From Bacillus atrophaeus (GTDB taxonomy: Bacteria > Bacillota > Bacilli > Bacillales > Bacillaceae), in NCBI RefSeq assembly GCF_001584335.1, contig NZ_LSBB01000001.1, positions 957,563-1,021,562 of the forward strand: a DNA stretch of 64,000 nucleotides. Reading direction: 5' to 3'. Within the stretch, counting starts at the first letter, position 1, and every line of letters begins with the position of its first letter. Below are positions 47,365 to 55,909 of the stretch, in pieces. A program made the translations under genes and the position numbers. The notes beneath the pieces were generated by a model. It was not told where the DNA came from. It did no database searches and worked only from the letters and a program-made list of their open reading frames with translations.

Positions 47365-48944
47365 ATGAAGACAAAACATTACTGGGTGATTTCTTTACTT
47401 GCTGTCTTAGCTGTCGGACCGGGGTTAATGTCCAACACCGCATTGGCGGCAGTTCAAAGTCTTGTTCAAAAGACTGTGGTGACGGGGAGCTTTGCTTCAC
47501 TAAACCCCATTATTATCGGAAATATGGCCTTTGCTTTATTTGTACCGATGGGTCCCTTGCTGAGAAAAAGATTTGGCGCCCGGCCGATATATATGGCATC
47601 ATTGTCCGTTTTTATAGTAGGGGCGCTTCTATTTGCATTATCCAATGATATCTTATGGCTGGTGGCAGGCCGTTTTTTACAAGGAGCTGCTACTGGCGTC
47701 ATGCTGATGATTATGATTCCTATGCTCGTTTTGTCATTTCCGCTGGATCGTCGGAACTACGCATTATTAGTTCTCATCGGCGGATTTTATGGTTCGGTTA
47801 TTACCGGAACAATATTAGGAACAATAGCCTTAAACTACGGCCATTGGAGATGGCTGTTTTATACCTTTGGCATTCTCTCTTTAATAGGAATGATCGTTAG
47901 CTATTTCTTTCTGCAGGATGAACAACATGCAAGCACAGAAAAGGAGAAGTCATCATTTGACATCACTGGAGCCATTTTAACCGGATGTCTTTCTGTCACC
48001 GCAGCCTATACATTCATCTGCACAAGTGGGGCTTTTCATCAGGCTATGTATGGGCAGGTATTGGCGGAAGCATTTTTATTCTCCTGATCTTATTGATAGT
48101 AGAGTATAAAGTGAAAAATCCTTTTATCTCAATTAAAATGATGCTGATTCCAAAGCCTGTACTGGGATTATTCATTATAGCTGCGGGGACTATTGCTATT
48201 GCAGTAAGTCTCTCGGCGTTTCAGGGTCTGCTTCATGAGATGTATGATATTTCACGAGAACACCTGATTCTTTTGAATATGAGCCTTTTGATTGGAGTGG
48301 CCATTGCTGCTGTGATAAGCGCTCTCTTTTTTGATAAAATCGGACCGGGGATGCTCGGAATTATAGGTTCTCTCACTCTCGTTTTTGTTAATTTTCAATG
48401 GATTCATATAGAATCTCAAATGTCTTTATATATGTTTGCCGCCATTTTTATCATGTTGGCAGCGGGAACCGGACTGACAGTTGCCGCGGGTTTGATGGGA
48501 GCTGCTTTAGGCGGCCCTCTTCCGGATCTTGTAAAGAGAATGACAGCTGTTCAATTTTTGAGGCTCTTTGTATATATGGGAGTGCCAATATTGATAGGCT
48601 ATTTTACGAAAAAGGATTCTGCCGGCAGGCTCCTGACATCGAATAAAGGTATGGATCAAGAAGGAACCCAATCATTGCATGAAGCGCTGATCGCCACCTA
48701 TCACGATCTTTTTCTTGTGTCCTTTATTTTAAGTTTGCTTTTAGTATGCTTATCGTTCTTTATGAATGCTACAGGCATGGGCCACAAGTTAGCTCACAAA
48801 CCCCATGATAAACGTGAGAAACATGCAAAACAGGTATTTCAGCAAGTTGCCGGATTCACTCATCATAAAGTGATTCATGATAAGGAATATCGGGATGCGC
48901 TTAAAAATTTTAACAAGCCGTGTTTGACAAAAAGTGATACATGA
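47365..48944 (+). pseudogene. yubD: MFS transporter YubD, disrupted by a frameshift
   Basis: Two overlapping frames together encode one 14-helix-type MFS efflux protein of about 525 residues. The first frame (47365-48087) carries the start behind AAAGGAATG, the first six or so helices and the GRFLQGAATGVMLMIMIPM motif. The coding sequence continues in another frame from about 48021 (HKWGFSSGYVWAGIGG) to 48944. The switch fits loss of one base near 48020, in the loop between the two halves. By family it is a drug/H+ antiporter. A sequencing error cannot be excluded. Confidence 0.8.
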
Positions 48945-48976
48945 GATACTTTTAGTAACTATATATGCTAGGGCAG

Positions 48977-49014
48977 AACCCTTTCTCATAACGAGGAAGG
49001 GTTTATTTTATTTT
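48977..49014 (+). terminator. Terminator of yubD
   Basis: AACCCTTTCTC/GAGGAAGGGTT imperfect stem followed by TATTTTATTTT. Confidence 0.7.
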
Positions 49015-49194
49015 CATAATAAACTAGGTTATTGTAACTATTCTCCTCCGGTTTCCGTCAGACTACTAGTACTCTAACAGGAGACAGAACAAAAACGATT
49101 CTAATATAACTGTTCCTTTTCATACGACCGCTTGAAATGCGTATGCAGCAATGTATGAACAAGTTTGGCGTATCCGCAACTTTTCCCTAAGGAA

Positions 49195-49223
49195 TTGAAA
49201 AATATTAGAAGTGCAAGTAAAAT
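49195..49223 (+). promoter_or_regulatory. Sigma-A promoter of lytG
   Basis: TTGAAA (49195-49200), 17-bp spacer, TAAAAT (49218-49223), 55 nt before the start codon. Confidence 0.6.
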
Positions 49224-49278
49224 TCTTAAATGTATCGTTCTTTTACACTCGTCATCTTTTAATTAAAGGAAGGTTCTT

Positions 49279-50124
49279 ATGTCCCGCAAAAAATCAAAAC
49301 TTAAACTCTTTATATCTGTATTTTTCGTTGCAGCGACTGCTCTTGGGGTGTTTGTTCTTGTGACAACTTTATCAAAACCTATCGAAACAGCCAAAGAACC
49401 TGAAGAAATTGATGAGAAGCAGGTATTTATTGACAGCCTTTCAGGTCATGCGCAAATTTTATATGAAAAATATCACGTGCTTCCCAGCATCACAATCGCT
49501 CAGGCCATTTTGGAATCAAACTGGGGAAACAGCGAACTTGCCTCTGAAGCCAATAATCTGTTTGGGATTAAAGGGGATTATAAAGGAAAGCACGTCACCA
49601 TGGAAACGGACGAATTTGAAAAAGGGGAAAGAAAAACGATTCGTGCAAAATTCCGGAAATACCGCACATTCTTTGAATCAATGAATGATCACGCCAAATT
49701 ATTTGTCCGAGGCACGTCATGGAACAAAAAGAAATATCAGCCTGTACTAGAGGCCAAAGATTATAAAAAAGCGGCCGTTGCCCTCCAAAAATCCGGTTAT
49801 GCGACAGACCCTGATTATGCAGACAAAATCAGCAGCATAGTCGAGAATTACGGTTTGGATGAATTCGATCAAGTAAACCCTTCTATCAAATCAGTAGATT
49901 TAAACGGCTCAGTTAAAGATAATGCGTTTGAAGATGTTTGGTCGAAGCCTTCTAAAGATGCAAAATCTATCAAACTATCTTCCGTACAGGATTTTGTCGG
50001 GGAGAATATTAAGGTAGTCTCTAAAAAGCAAAAAGGCGAATCAGTCTGGTACCAATTCCAAATCAATGATAAATTAGTCGGCTGGGTTGATGATTCAGCT
50101 ATTCAATTGAGTGAGGAAACGTAA
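49279..50124 (+). CDS. lytG: Exo-acting N-acetylglucosaminidase LytG (GH73)
   Basis: 281 residues: an N-terminal membrane anchor or signal (about 8-30), a glucosaminidase domain of family GH73 (about 50-190) with the catalytic Glu in AQAILESNWGNSELA, and a C-terminal SH3b-like domain (about 215-278) for wall binding. It trims glycan strands of peptidoglycan during vegetative growth. The start follows TAAAGGAAGG. Monocistronic, with its own promoter. Confidence 0.93.
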   Translation: MSRKKSKLKLFISVFFVAATALGVFVLVTTLSKPIETAKEPEEIDEKQVFIDSLSGHAQILYEKYHVLPSITIAQAILESNWGNSELASEANNLFGIKGDYKGKHVTMETDEFEKGERKTIRAKFRKYRTFFESMNDHAKLFVRGTSWNKKKYQPVLEAKDYKKAAVALQKSGYATDPDYADKISSIVENYGLDEFDQVNPSIKSVDLNGSVKDNAFEDVWSKPSKDAKSIKLSSVQDFVGENIKVVSKKQKGESVWYQFQINDKLVGWVDDSAIQLSEET

Positions 50125-50244
50125 GCGTCGATCGGTTGCGATAAACATATAATCAATATTTTAAATTTTAGTTCCAATGGAGGAAATATACGGTATAATA
50201 ATTCACAGCAGTTTGTATATTCATACACCAGGGGAGGAATAAAG

Positions 50245-50505
50245 ATGCAAAAATATAGAAGAAGAAATACGCCTGCCTTTACGATATTGGCCTATTTCAC
50301 TTTTTTTGCGGGAGTCTTTTTATTTTGTATCGGGCTCTATAATGCAGATAACCTTGAACTGAACGAAAAAGGGTACTACATTGCTGTGATGATTCTTGTG
50401 GCGGTTGGCGCAATCCTCACTCAAAAGGTGACAAGAGACAACGCGGAAGATAACGACATCATTGCTGAGCAGGAAAAAAAACAAAACCACTCACATGCAG
50501 AATGA
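50245..50505 (+). CDS. yubF: YiaA/B two-helix membrane protein YubF
   Basis: 86 residues with two membrane helices (about 11-33 and 42-62) and a charged C-terminal tail. The ATG follows GGGGAGG. It matches the YiaAB two-helix family and B. subtilis YubF; function unknown. Convergent with ktrB across a shared terminator. Confidence 0.85.
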   Translation: MQKYRRRNTPAFTILAYFTFFAGVFLFCIGLYNADNLELNEKGYYIAVMILVAVGAILTQKVTRDNAEDNDIIAEQEKKQNHSHAE

Positions 50506-50536
50506 AAAAGCTGGCGCCGACGCGCCAGCTTTTTTG
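50504..50536. terminator. Bidirectional terminator of yubF and ktrB
   Basis: AAAAAGCTGGCGC/GCGCCAGCTTTTTT perfect stem-loop. Confidence 0.9.
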
Positions 50537-50539
50537 CTG

Positions 50540-51877
50540 TTATCCTGTAAATACTTCACCGTCAGGATAGCGGATATTTGATTTTTCAGTTTTGGCGAAT
50601 GAAAAAACCAATGTCAAAGGGCCGATTCTTCCAATAAACATTATAACAATGATGATACATTTGCCGGCTGTTGACAATTCCGGGGTCAGTCCCATAGACA
50701 ACCCGACTGTACCAAAAGCTGAAAAGGTCTCAAATACGATCTGAAGAAATGGAGCATGTTCTGTTATAGTGAGGGCAAAAATGCCTATAAACACTATAAA
50801 TAAGCTGATGACGCTGACAGCTAAGGATTTAATGATCACGGCGTGTTTAACGGTACGGCGGAAAATAACGGTATCTTTATTTCCTTTTAAAAACGCGATA
50901 ACAGACATCATGATAACGATAAAGGTAGTCAGTTTTATTCCGCTCGCTGTAGAACCGCTGCCGGCACCGATAAACATCAGAAGCAAAATGAACACAAGAG
51001 TGCACTCTCTCATGCTGCCGAAATCAACAGAGTTAAATCCGGCAGTTCGAGGGGTCACAGCTTGAAAATAAGAGGCCCATAGCTTTTCAGTAAAATGCAT
51101 AGAGCCTAGAGTGCCTGGATTGCTGTATTCAAGAGTCAGAATCACAAGCATTGCAAGTACGTTTAATAAAAGGGTGCCTGAAAGCATCAGTTTAGTATGA
51201 AGCGAAAACGCCTTAAACCGGCGATATGTCCATATATCATACAAAACCGTAAACCCGATTCCTCCTGTAATAAATAAGAAGGTAATGATAATATTGACCG
51301 CAGGATCACCTGCAAAACCCATTAAATTATCCGGCCATAAAGAAAACCCGGCGTTGTTAAAAGCGGATACTGCGTGAAATAAACTGGTAAAAAGACCGTA
51401 TCCCCATCCGTATTCAGGTACAAAACGAAAAGACAAAAGGAAAAAGGCTGTCAATTCAATGCTGATTGAAAATATAAACAGTACTTTTACGAGACGTATC
51501 ACTCCGCCGATTGTTGATTGATTCAACGCTTCTTGAACGAGCATTCTTTCTTTCAGGCCGATTTTTTTCCCTAACATAATGACGATGAGCACGGCGAATG
51601 TCATAAAACCAAGGCCGCCGATCTGAATCAGAGCCATGATGACAATCTGGCCAAATACAGTAAATTCAGTCCCAGTATCAACAACAGCCAGCCCTGTAAC
51701 TGTAGTCGCCGAAGCAGACGTAAAAAGAGCATCAATCCACGTTAAAGGCCCATTTGACGCGATGGGCAGCTTTAGCATCAATGAGCCTATCATAATTGTA
51801 AGGAAAAAACCTATCGCTAGCACTTGAGGCGGGGAAAAACGAACCCATTTGATCACAGTTTCCTTTTGAAACGTCAC
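50540..51877 (-). CDS. ktrB: K+ uptake membrane subunit KtrB
   Basis: 445 residues. Superfamily of K+ transporters with four M1-P-M2 repeats; selectivity-loop glycines appear in TVTGLAVVDTG, NNAGFSLWPDN, TAGFNSVDFG and FGTVGLSMG. It forms the Na+-dependent K+ channel-like importer with the KtrA ring. It starts 6 nt after the ktrA stop, so the two are one operon behind the c-di-AMP riboswitch. Confidence 0.95.
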   Translation of the reverse strand: MTFQKETVIKWVRFSPPQVLAIGFFLTIMIGSLMLKLPIASNGPLTWIDALFTSASATTVTGLAVVDTGTEFTVFGQIVIMALIQIGGLGFMTFAVLIVIMLGKKIGLKERMLVQEALNQSTIGGVIRLVKVLFIFSISIELTAFFLLSFRFVPEYGWGYGLFTSLFHAVSAFNNAGFSLWPDNLMGFAGDPAVNIIITFLFITGGIGFTVLYDIWTYRRFKAFSLHTKLMLSGTLLLNVLAMLVILTLEYSNPGTLGSMHFTEKLWASYFQAVTPRTAGFNSVDFGSMRECTLVFILLLMFIGAGSGSTASGIKLTTFIVIMMSVIAFLKGNKDTVIFRRTVKHAVIIKSLAVSVISLFIVFIGIFALTITEHAPFLQIVFETFSAFGTVGLSMGLTPELSTAGKCIIIVIMFIGRIGPLTLVFSFAKTEKSNIRYPDGEVFTG

Positions 51878-51883
51878 CTTCGT

Positions 51884-52552
51884 CTACATCCCTTCGTTTT
51901 CAAAACGTTTAATATCTCTTTTATGGCCCATCAGCACAAGACAGTCTCGTTCATGGATGACCGCTTCCGGCGCGGGAGAAACGTTAATCTCACCATTATG
52001 CTTAATGGCCAGAATGGTGCAGCCGTATTTTGCCCTCACATTCAAATCAAGTATAGATTTAAAATGCAGTTTTTTCGTAGCGAGCAATTCGACGATACTG
52101 TACTCCTCAGATAAATCAATGTAGTCGAGAACATTTTCGTCAGAAAGGCTTTGCGCGATTCTAATTCCCATGTCTTTTTCGGGATGGATGATCCGATCGG
52201 CGCCTATTTTTTCAAGCACTTTATGATGATAATAATTTTGAGCCTTCACCCAGATATTCGGTATGTCCATCTCTTTTAATAATAACGTTGTCAGAGTGCT
52301 TGCTTGGATATTTGCTCCGATCGCGACAATGACATATTCGAAATTGCGGATCCCCAATGAATTCATCTCATTTTCTTCCGTCGCATTTGCAACAACCGAA
52401 TGAGTTGCAAAGGAGGAGTGCGCGTTTACTTTATCTTCATTTATATCTACTGCCAGCACTTCATGGCCCATTCTGTGCAGCTCTTTACAGATGCTTCCCC
52501 CAAAACGGCCGAGACCGATTACAGCAAATTGTTTATTTTTTATTCTCCCCAA
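51884..52552 (-). CDS. ktrA: K+ uptake regulatory subunit KtrA
   Basis: 222 residues: RCK_N Rossmann domain with VIGLGRFGGSICKEL (about 12-26) that binds ATP/ADP, followed by an RCK_C domain (about 140-220) that binds c-di-AMP in B. subtilis. It is a cytosolic octameric ring gating KtrB. The ATG follows GGGGAG. Transcribed from a promoter about 250 nt upstream through a riboswitch, so c-di-AMP acts on both synthesis and activity. Confidence 0.95.
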   Translation of the reverse strand: MGRIKNKQFAVIGLGRFGGSICKELHRMGHEVLAVDINEDKVNAHSSFATHSVVANATEENEMNSLGIRNFEYVIVAIGANIQASTLTTLLLKEMDIPNIWVKAQNYYHHKVLEKIGADRIIHPEKDMGIRIAQSLSDENVLDYIDLSEEYSIVELLATKKLHFKSILDLNVRAKYGCTILAIKHNGEINVSPAPEAVIHERDCLVLMGHKRDIKRFENEGM

Positions 52553-52593
52553 TTTTCATGACTCCTTATAAACATAATGATCTATCGTAAAAA

Positions 52594-52623
52594 GATAAAA
52601 AAAGACCATTACAAAAAATGGCC
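52594..52623 (-). terminator. Expression-platform terminator of the ktrAB riboswitch
   Basis: On the minus strand, GGCCATT/AATGGTC stem-loop followed by T7, between the aptamer and ktrA. Ligand binding is expected to favour this hairpin. Confidence 0.75.
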
Positions 52624-52633
52624 GCAGAATAGA

Positions 52634-52775
52634 CCTCCTCTCTGTATACGCCTGCGAGGTTAGCTGTCGGATTAGGGATTCAGAGTACCCCTTCTTACAA
52701 CGTAAGATTCACCCCAAGATCGCTTTTTGAAACGATCGAAAATGGTTCCCCCGTTCATGTGTGATTAAGCGGTAA
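52634..52775 (-). ncRNA. c-di-AMP riboswitch (ydaO/yuaA leader) of ktrAB
   Basis: Minus-strand leader with the conserved blocks of this class in order: CGGGGGAACC, GGGGTGAATC, GGGTACTCTGAATCC and CGACAGCTAACCTCG. It is named partly after this very gene (yuaA = ktrA). High c-di-AMP turns off K+ uptake through the terminator behind it. Confidence 0.92.
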
Positions 52776-52803
52776 AAGAGACTGTATTGATGGATCACTC
52801 AAG

Positions 52804-52832
52804 AATGTACTCCTGTTTCAAGTGTTTGTCAA
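52804..52832 (-). promoter_or_regulatory. Sigma-A promoter of the ktrAB leader
   Basis: On the minus strand, TTGACA (52832-52827), 17-bp spacer, TACATT (52809-52804), just upstream of the riboswitch. Confidence 0.75.
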
Positions 52833-52857
52833 TAAAATTTATAAGATGGGAAAAATA

Positions 52858-52898
52858 CAAAAAAAGACCGAAACAAGCAAGCTTTGCTTGTGCCGGTC
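52858..52898 (-). terminator. Terminator of bslA
   Basis: On the minus strand, GACCGGCACAAGC pairs with GCTTGTTTCGGTC, followed by T7. Confidence 0.85.
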
Positions 52899-52909
52899 CA
52901 TTGAAAAGA

Positions 52910-53449
52910 TTAGTTGCAATTACAAGGCTTTGTAGGCGGTGTGCTGCGCTTTTCTACAACAATGCTATCTTCCGCATAAAACTTCGAACCGATGCTCAAA
53001 GATTTATTTTCTGCACGGAAAGTATATGTACCGGCAGCAGGAAGTGTTTTATTGTTTAGCTTCAATTTAAATTCTGCAGCGCCTAGTAAATCAAGGTTTA
53101 ATGGAAGTCTTACCGTTTTTCCGTTATTAAGAATCTGTCTTTCGCGCAACGCATGCCCGTTGACAAAATCCTTTGTTGTCGCAGTAAATCCGCTCGGTAA
53201 TGTAAACTCCATTACACCTAAACTAAGAATCGTGTTTGGACGGTAAGTCAATTCAATATCAGAAAACGACCATTCTTGTTTGCTTGTGCCAGTGATTTTT
53301 GCAAATAAGGATGCAGTTGCTGTCGTATGCATAGTAGGTTCATTGGCAGCTGACTTAGATTCAGCCGCAAAAGAAGTAGCAGGAACGGCCATCAGTAATA
53401 CAAGGCCCAATAAACTTGTGATCAAAGAAGCGAATAGCTTATGTTTCAT
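52910..53449 (-). CDS. bslA: Biofilm surface-layer hydrophobin BslA
   Basis: 179 residues. A signal peptide (about 1-28, ending TSFAAES) is followed by an Ig-like domain with exposed hydrophobic cap residues, and the C-terminus PCNCN contains the CxC motif used for disulfide-linked dimers. It is secreted and forms the water-repellent coat of the biofilm. It ends in its own terminator. A short coding leader with a strong ribosome site ends one nucleotide before the bslA ATG (separate entry). Confidence 0.94.
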   Translation of the reverse strand: MKHKLFASLITSLLGLVLLMAVPATSFAAESKSAANEPTMHTTATASLFAKITGTSKQEWSFSDIELTYRPNTILSLGVMEFTLPSGFTATTKDFVNGHALRERQILNNGKTVRLPLNLDLLGAAEFKLKLNNKTLPAAGTYTFRAENKSLSIGSKFYAEDSIVVEKRSTPPTKPCNCN

Positions 53450-53450
53450 G

Positions 53451-53498
53451 TTAGTTAAATCCCCCTAAAAGTAGTTGTAATTGTAAATCCTGGCCCAC
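53451..53498 (-). CDS. Putative 15-codon leader peptide upstream of bslA
   Basis: GTG-started frame MGQDLQLQLLLGGFN ending one nucleotide before the bslA ATG. AAGGAGGTG lies about 10 nt before the GTG, a far better ribosome site than the AGGGGG in front of bslA. Whether it is translated is unknown; the spacing suggests translational coupling. Confidence 0.4.
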   Translation of the reverse strand: MGQDLQLQLLLGGFN

Positions 53499-53642
53499 CC
53501 TTATTTTCACCTCCTTCGAGGATTGTCGACCAATTTTTACCTATTAAAATTATCATCAATTGTTTTGGAAGTAAATGGGTTGTTATTCCTATATTTTCAA
53601 GATGATTGTCATGCAAAAGAAACACAAAACGACAAAATGAAA

Positions 53643-53677
53643 GAAAAAAACGCCCGTTTTCACTCAGGCGTTTTTCC
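53643..53677. terminator. Terminator overlapping the 3' end of gbsR
   Basis: AAAAACGCC/GGCGTTTTT stem with a 13-nt loop; the gbsR stop codon lies in the loop. Confidence 0.75.
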
Positions 53678-54217
53678 TTCGGTTTCTATAGGGATAAATT
53701 TGAAAATCTCTCCGCTCTGAACGGATTCTGCAAGCCGCTTCAGCCAATCATAATATGCTTTAGAGCTTTCCAGCTGTTCATGTAAATGCCTAGCTTCATT
53801 TCTTGATTCCTCATGAAGTTCTTTTTTCTCCAGCACTGTTTGTAAATCAGCCTGGGCCTCCTCAATCGCTTTCAGATTAACCTGAACCTCCCGCTCCCAT
53901 TTAGGAGGGAAAAAATTCGTGAAAAACTTAAAGAAATCCTTTTCCGCCACAAATGTATGCTTTCTGATTCCGCGGTGAAAGGTTTTTTTCACGACATTTA
54001 AATCCTGAAGCTTCTTTACCCCGGTGCTCATGCTGGGCTTGCTCATTTGCAATTCCTCGCGCATTTCATCAAGCGTCATCTCATCCCGCATATACATTGT
54101 TCCATATAATATCCCGACACTGCGGGTGATTCCGTAGAGATCCATCGTTTCAGCAATTGAATCTATCACAAGATCTCTTGCTTGTTCTATAGCTGCGAAT
54201 TCTGGATTTTCATCCAT
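53660..54217 (-). CDS. gbsR: Choline-responsive repressor GbsR
   Basis: 185 residues. N-terminal winged HTH of the GbsR/MarR-like class (TLDEMREELQMSKPSMSTGVKKL about 50-80) with an aromatic-rich region that in the family forms the choline pocket, and a long helical C-terminus. It represses gbsAB in the absence of choline. The ATG follows GAGGGACAG. Divergent from gbsA; two inverted repeats lie in the shared region. Confidence 0.92.
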   Translation of the reverse strand: MDENPEFAAIEQARDLVIDSIAETMDLYGITRSVGILYGTMYMRDEMTLDEMREELQMSKPSMSTGVKKLQDLNVVKKTFHRGIRKHTFVAEKDFFKFFTNFFPPKWEREVQVNLKAIEEAQADLQTVLEKKELHEESRNEARHLHEQLESSKAYYDWLKRLAESVQSGEIFKFIPIETEGKTPE

Positions 54218-54247
54218 ACTGTCCCTCTTTTCCTTTAGAAAATTAAA

Positions 54248-54287
54248 TTTGTTAAGTCATTTCTTTATGTTCTTTATCTTAACGAAA
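54248..54287. promoter_or_regulatory. Inverted repeat upstream of gbsR
   Basis: TTTGTTAAG (54248-54256) and CTTAACGAAA (54278-54287) form an imperfect inverted repeat of the same type as the one at the gbsA start. It may mediate autoregulation of gbsR. Confidence 0.4.
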
Positions 54288-54328
54288 CACAGAGAAAAGT
54301 CAAAACAAAAAATAAAACAAGCAGGGCT

Positions 54329-54392
54329 TTGACAGCATAAAAACCATATGTTACATTTAAATTGTTAAAAACATTAAATTTTTATTTAACAA
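54329..54392 (+). promoter_or_regulatory. gbsA promoter with putative GbsR operator
   Basis: TTGACA (54329-54334), 17-bp spacer, TACATT (54352-54357). TTGTTAAA (54362-54369) and TTTAACAA (54385-54392) form a perfect 8-bp inverted repeat starting at the expected transcription start. That position fits a block to initiation or early elongation by GbsR. Confidence 0.65.
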
Positions 54393-54419
54393 ACTTACTT
54401 TTCGGTAAGGAGGGCTTAT

Positions 54420-55892
54420 ATGAGTCAAACATTATATATTGACGGTGAATGGATCAGCGCAGAAAAAAAGCAGATCCGAAGCATTATCAATCCATTTAAT
54501 CAAGAAGAAATTGCAACAGTAAGCGAAGGGGAACGGGAGGATGCTGTAAAAGCAATCGCAGCCGCCCGAAGAGCCTTTGATGAAGGAGAATGGTCAAACC
54601 TTCCGGGACTGGAACGCGGCAAGATTGTTCTGAAAATTGCGGAATTAATTAGGCGGGATCTGGACGAATTGGCAGAACTTGAATCGCTTGATACCGGAAA
54701 AACATTAGAGGAAAGCAAAGCGGATATGGATGATATCGCAAATGTCTTCCAATATTACGCCGGCCTTGCGGATAAAGACGGAGGAGAAGTTATTGCATCT
54801 CCGATTCCCGATTCAGAAAGCAGAGTCGTCAGAGAACCGATCGGCGTCTGCGGACAGATTACCCCTTGGAATTATCCGCTCTTGCAAGCAAGCTGGAAAA
54901 TCGCTCCGGCATTGGCTGCTGGAAACACGATCGTCCTCAAGCCGAGTGAAATCACGCCGCTGACGACAATCAAAGTATTCAAGCTGATGGAGGAAGCCGG
55001 AATTCCAAAAGGTGTCGCAAACCTAGTATTAGGCCCTGGCGCAACGGTGGGTGACGAGCTTGCCAGAAACATAGATGTTGATTTGGTTTCATTTACAGGC
55101 GGCATCGAAACAGGCAAAAAAATCATGCAGGCCGCAAGCGGAAACGTCAAAAAAATTGCGCTTGAGCTGGGCGGTAAAAATCCGAATATCGTCTTTAAAG
55201 ATGCTGATTTGGAAACGGCTGTTGATCAGGCGCTGAACGCCGTTTTCTTCCATGCCGGCCAAGTCTGCTCCGCAGGATCAAGATTGCTTGTGGATGAAGC
55301 CATTCATGATCAGTTTTTAGAAGAGATTGTGAAACGGACGAAGCGCATTAAGCTCGGAAATGGCTTCCATGAGGACACAGAAAGCGGACCGCTTATTTCT
55401 GCGGAACATAGAGCTAAGGTTGAAAAATATGTGGAAATCGGGATCGAAGAAGGTGCAAAGCTGGAAACAGGCGGCAAACGCCCTGAAGACCCAGCGCTTC
55501 AAAATGGCTTTTTCTATGAACCCACGATTTTCTCAAACTGTAAATCTGGCATGAGAATTGTTCAGGAAGAAGTGTTCGGCCCTGTTTTAACAGTTGAAAC
55601 CTTCAGCTCAGAAGAAGAGGTTATCGCACTTGCGAACGATACCATTTATGGTTTGGCCGGAGCGGTTTGGTCAAAGGACATTGAAAAATGTGAACGTGTA
55701 GCCGCTCGTTTGAGAATGGGTACAGTTTGGATCAACGACTTCCACCCATACTTTGCACAAGCGCCTTGGGGCGGTTATAAGCAGTCCGGATTTGGACGCG
55801 AGCTTGGTAAAATCGGGCTTGAAGAATATACAGAAGTCAAACACATATACCGCAATACAAAACCAGCTGCAGTTAATTGGTTTCATTCATAA
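54420..55892 (+). CDS. gbsA: Betaine aldehyde dehydrogenase
   Basis: 490 residues. NAD(P)-dependent aldehyde dehydrogenase with TPWNYPLLQASWK, the general base Glu in LELGGKNP (about 250) and the nucleophile Cys in FFHAGQVCSAGSR (about 287). It oxidises glycine betaine aldehyde to the osmoprotectant glycine betaine. The ATG follows AAGGAGGG. gbsB starts 17 nt downstream in the same operon. Confidence 0.95.
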   Translation: MSQTLYIDGEWISAEKKQIRSIINPFNQEEIATVSEGEREDAVKAIAAARRAFDEGEWSNLPGLERGKIVLKIAELIRRDLDELAELESLDTGKTLEESKADMDDIANVFQYYAGLADKDGGEVIASPIPDSESRVVREPIGVCGQITPWNYPLLQASWKIAPALAAGNTIVLKPSEITPLTTIKVFKLMEEAGIPKGVANLVLGPGATVGDELARNIDVDLVSFTGGIETGKKIMQAASGNVKKIALELGGKNPNIVFKDADLETAVDQALNAVFFHAGQVCSAGSRLLVDEAIHDQFLEEIVKRTKRIKLGNGFHEDTESGPLISAEHRAKVEKYVEIGIEEGAKLETGGKRPEDPALQNGFFYEPTIFSNCKSGMRIVQEEVFGPVLTVETFSSEEEVIALANDTIYGLAGAVWSKDIEKCERVAARLRMGTVWINDFHPYFAQAPWGGYKQSGFGRELGKIGLEEYTEVKHIYRNTKPAAVNWFHS

Positions 55893-55909
55893 GAAGGAGG
55901 AGATTATAA

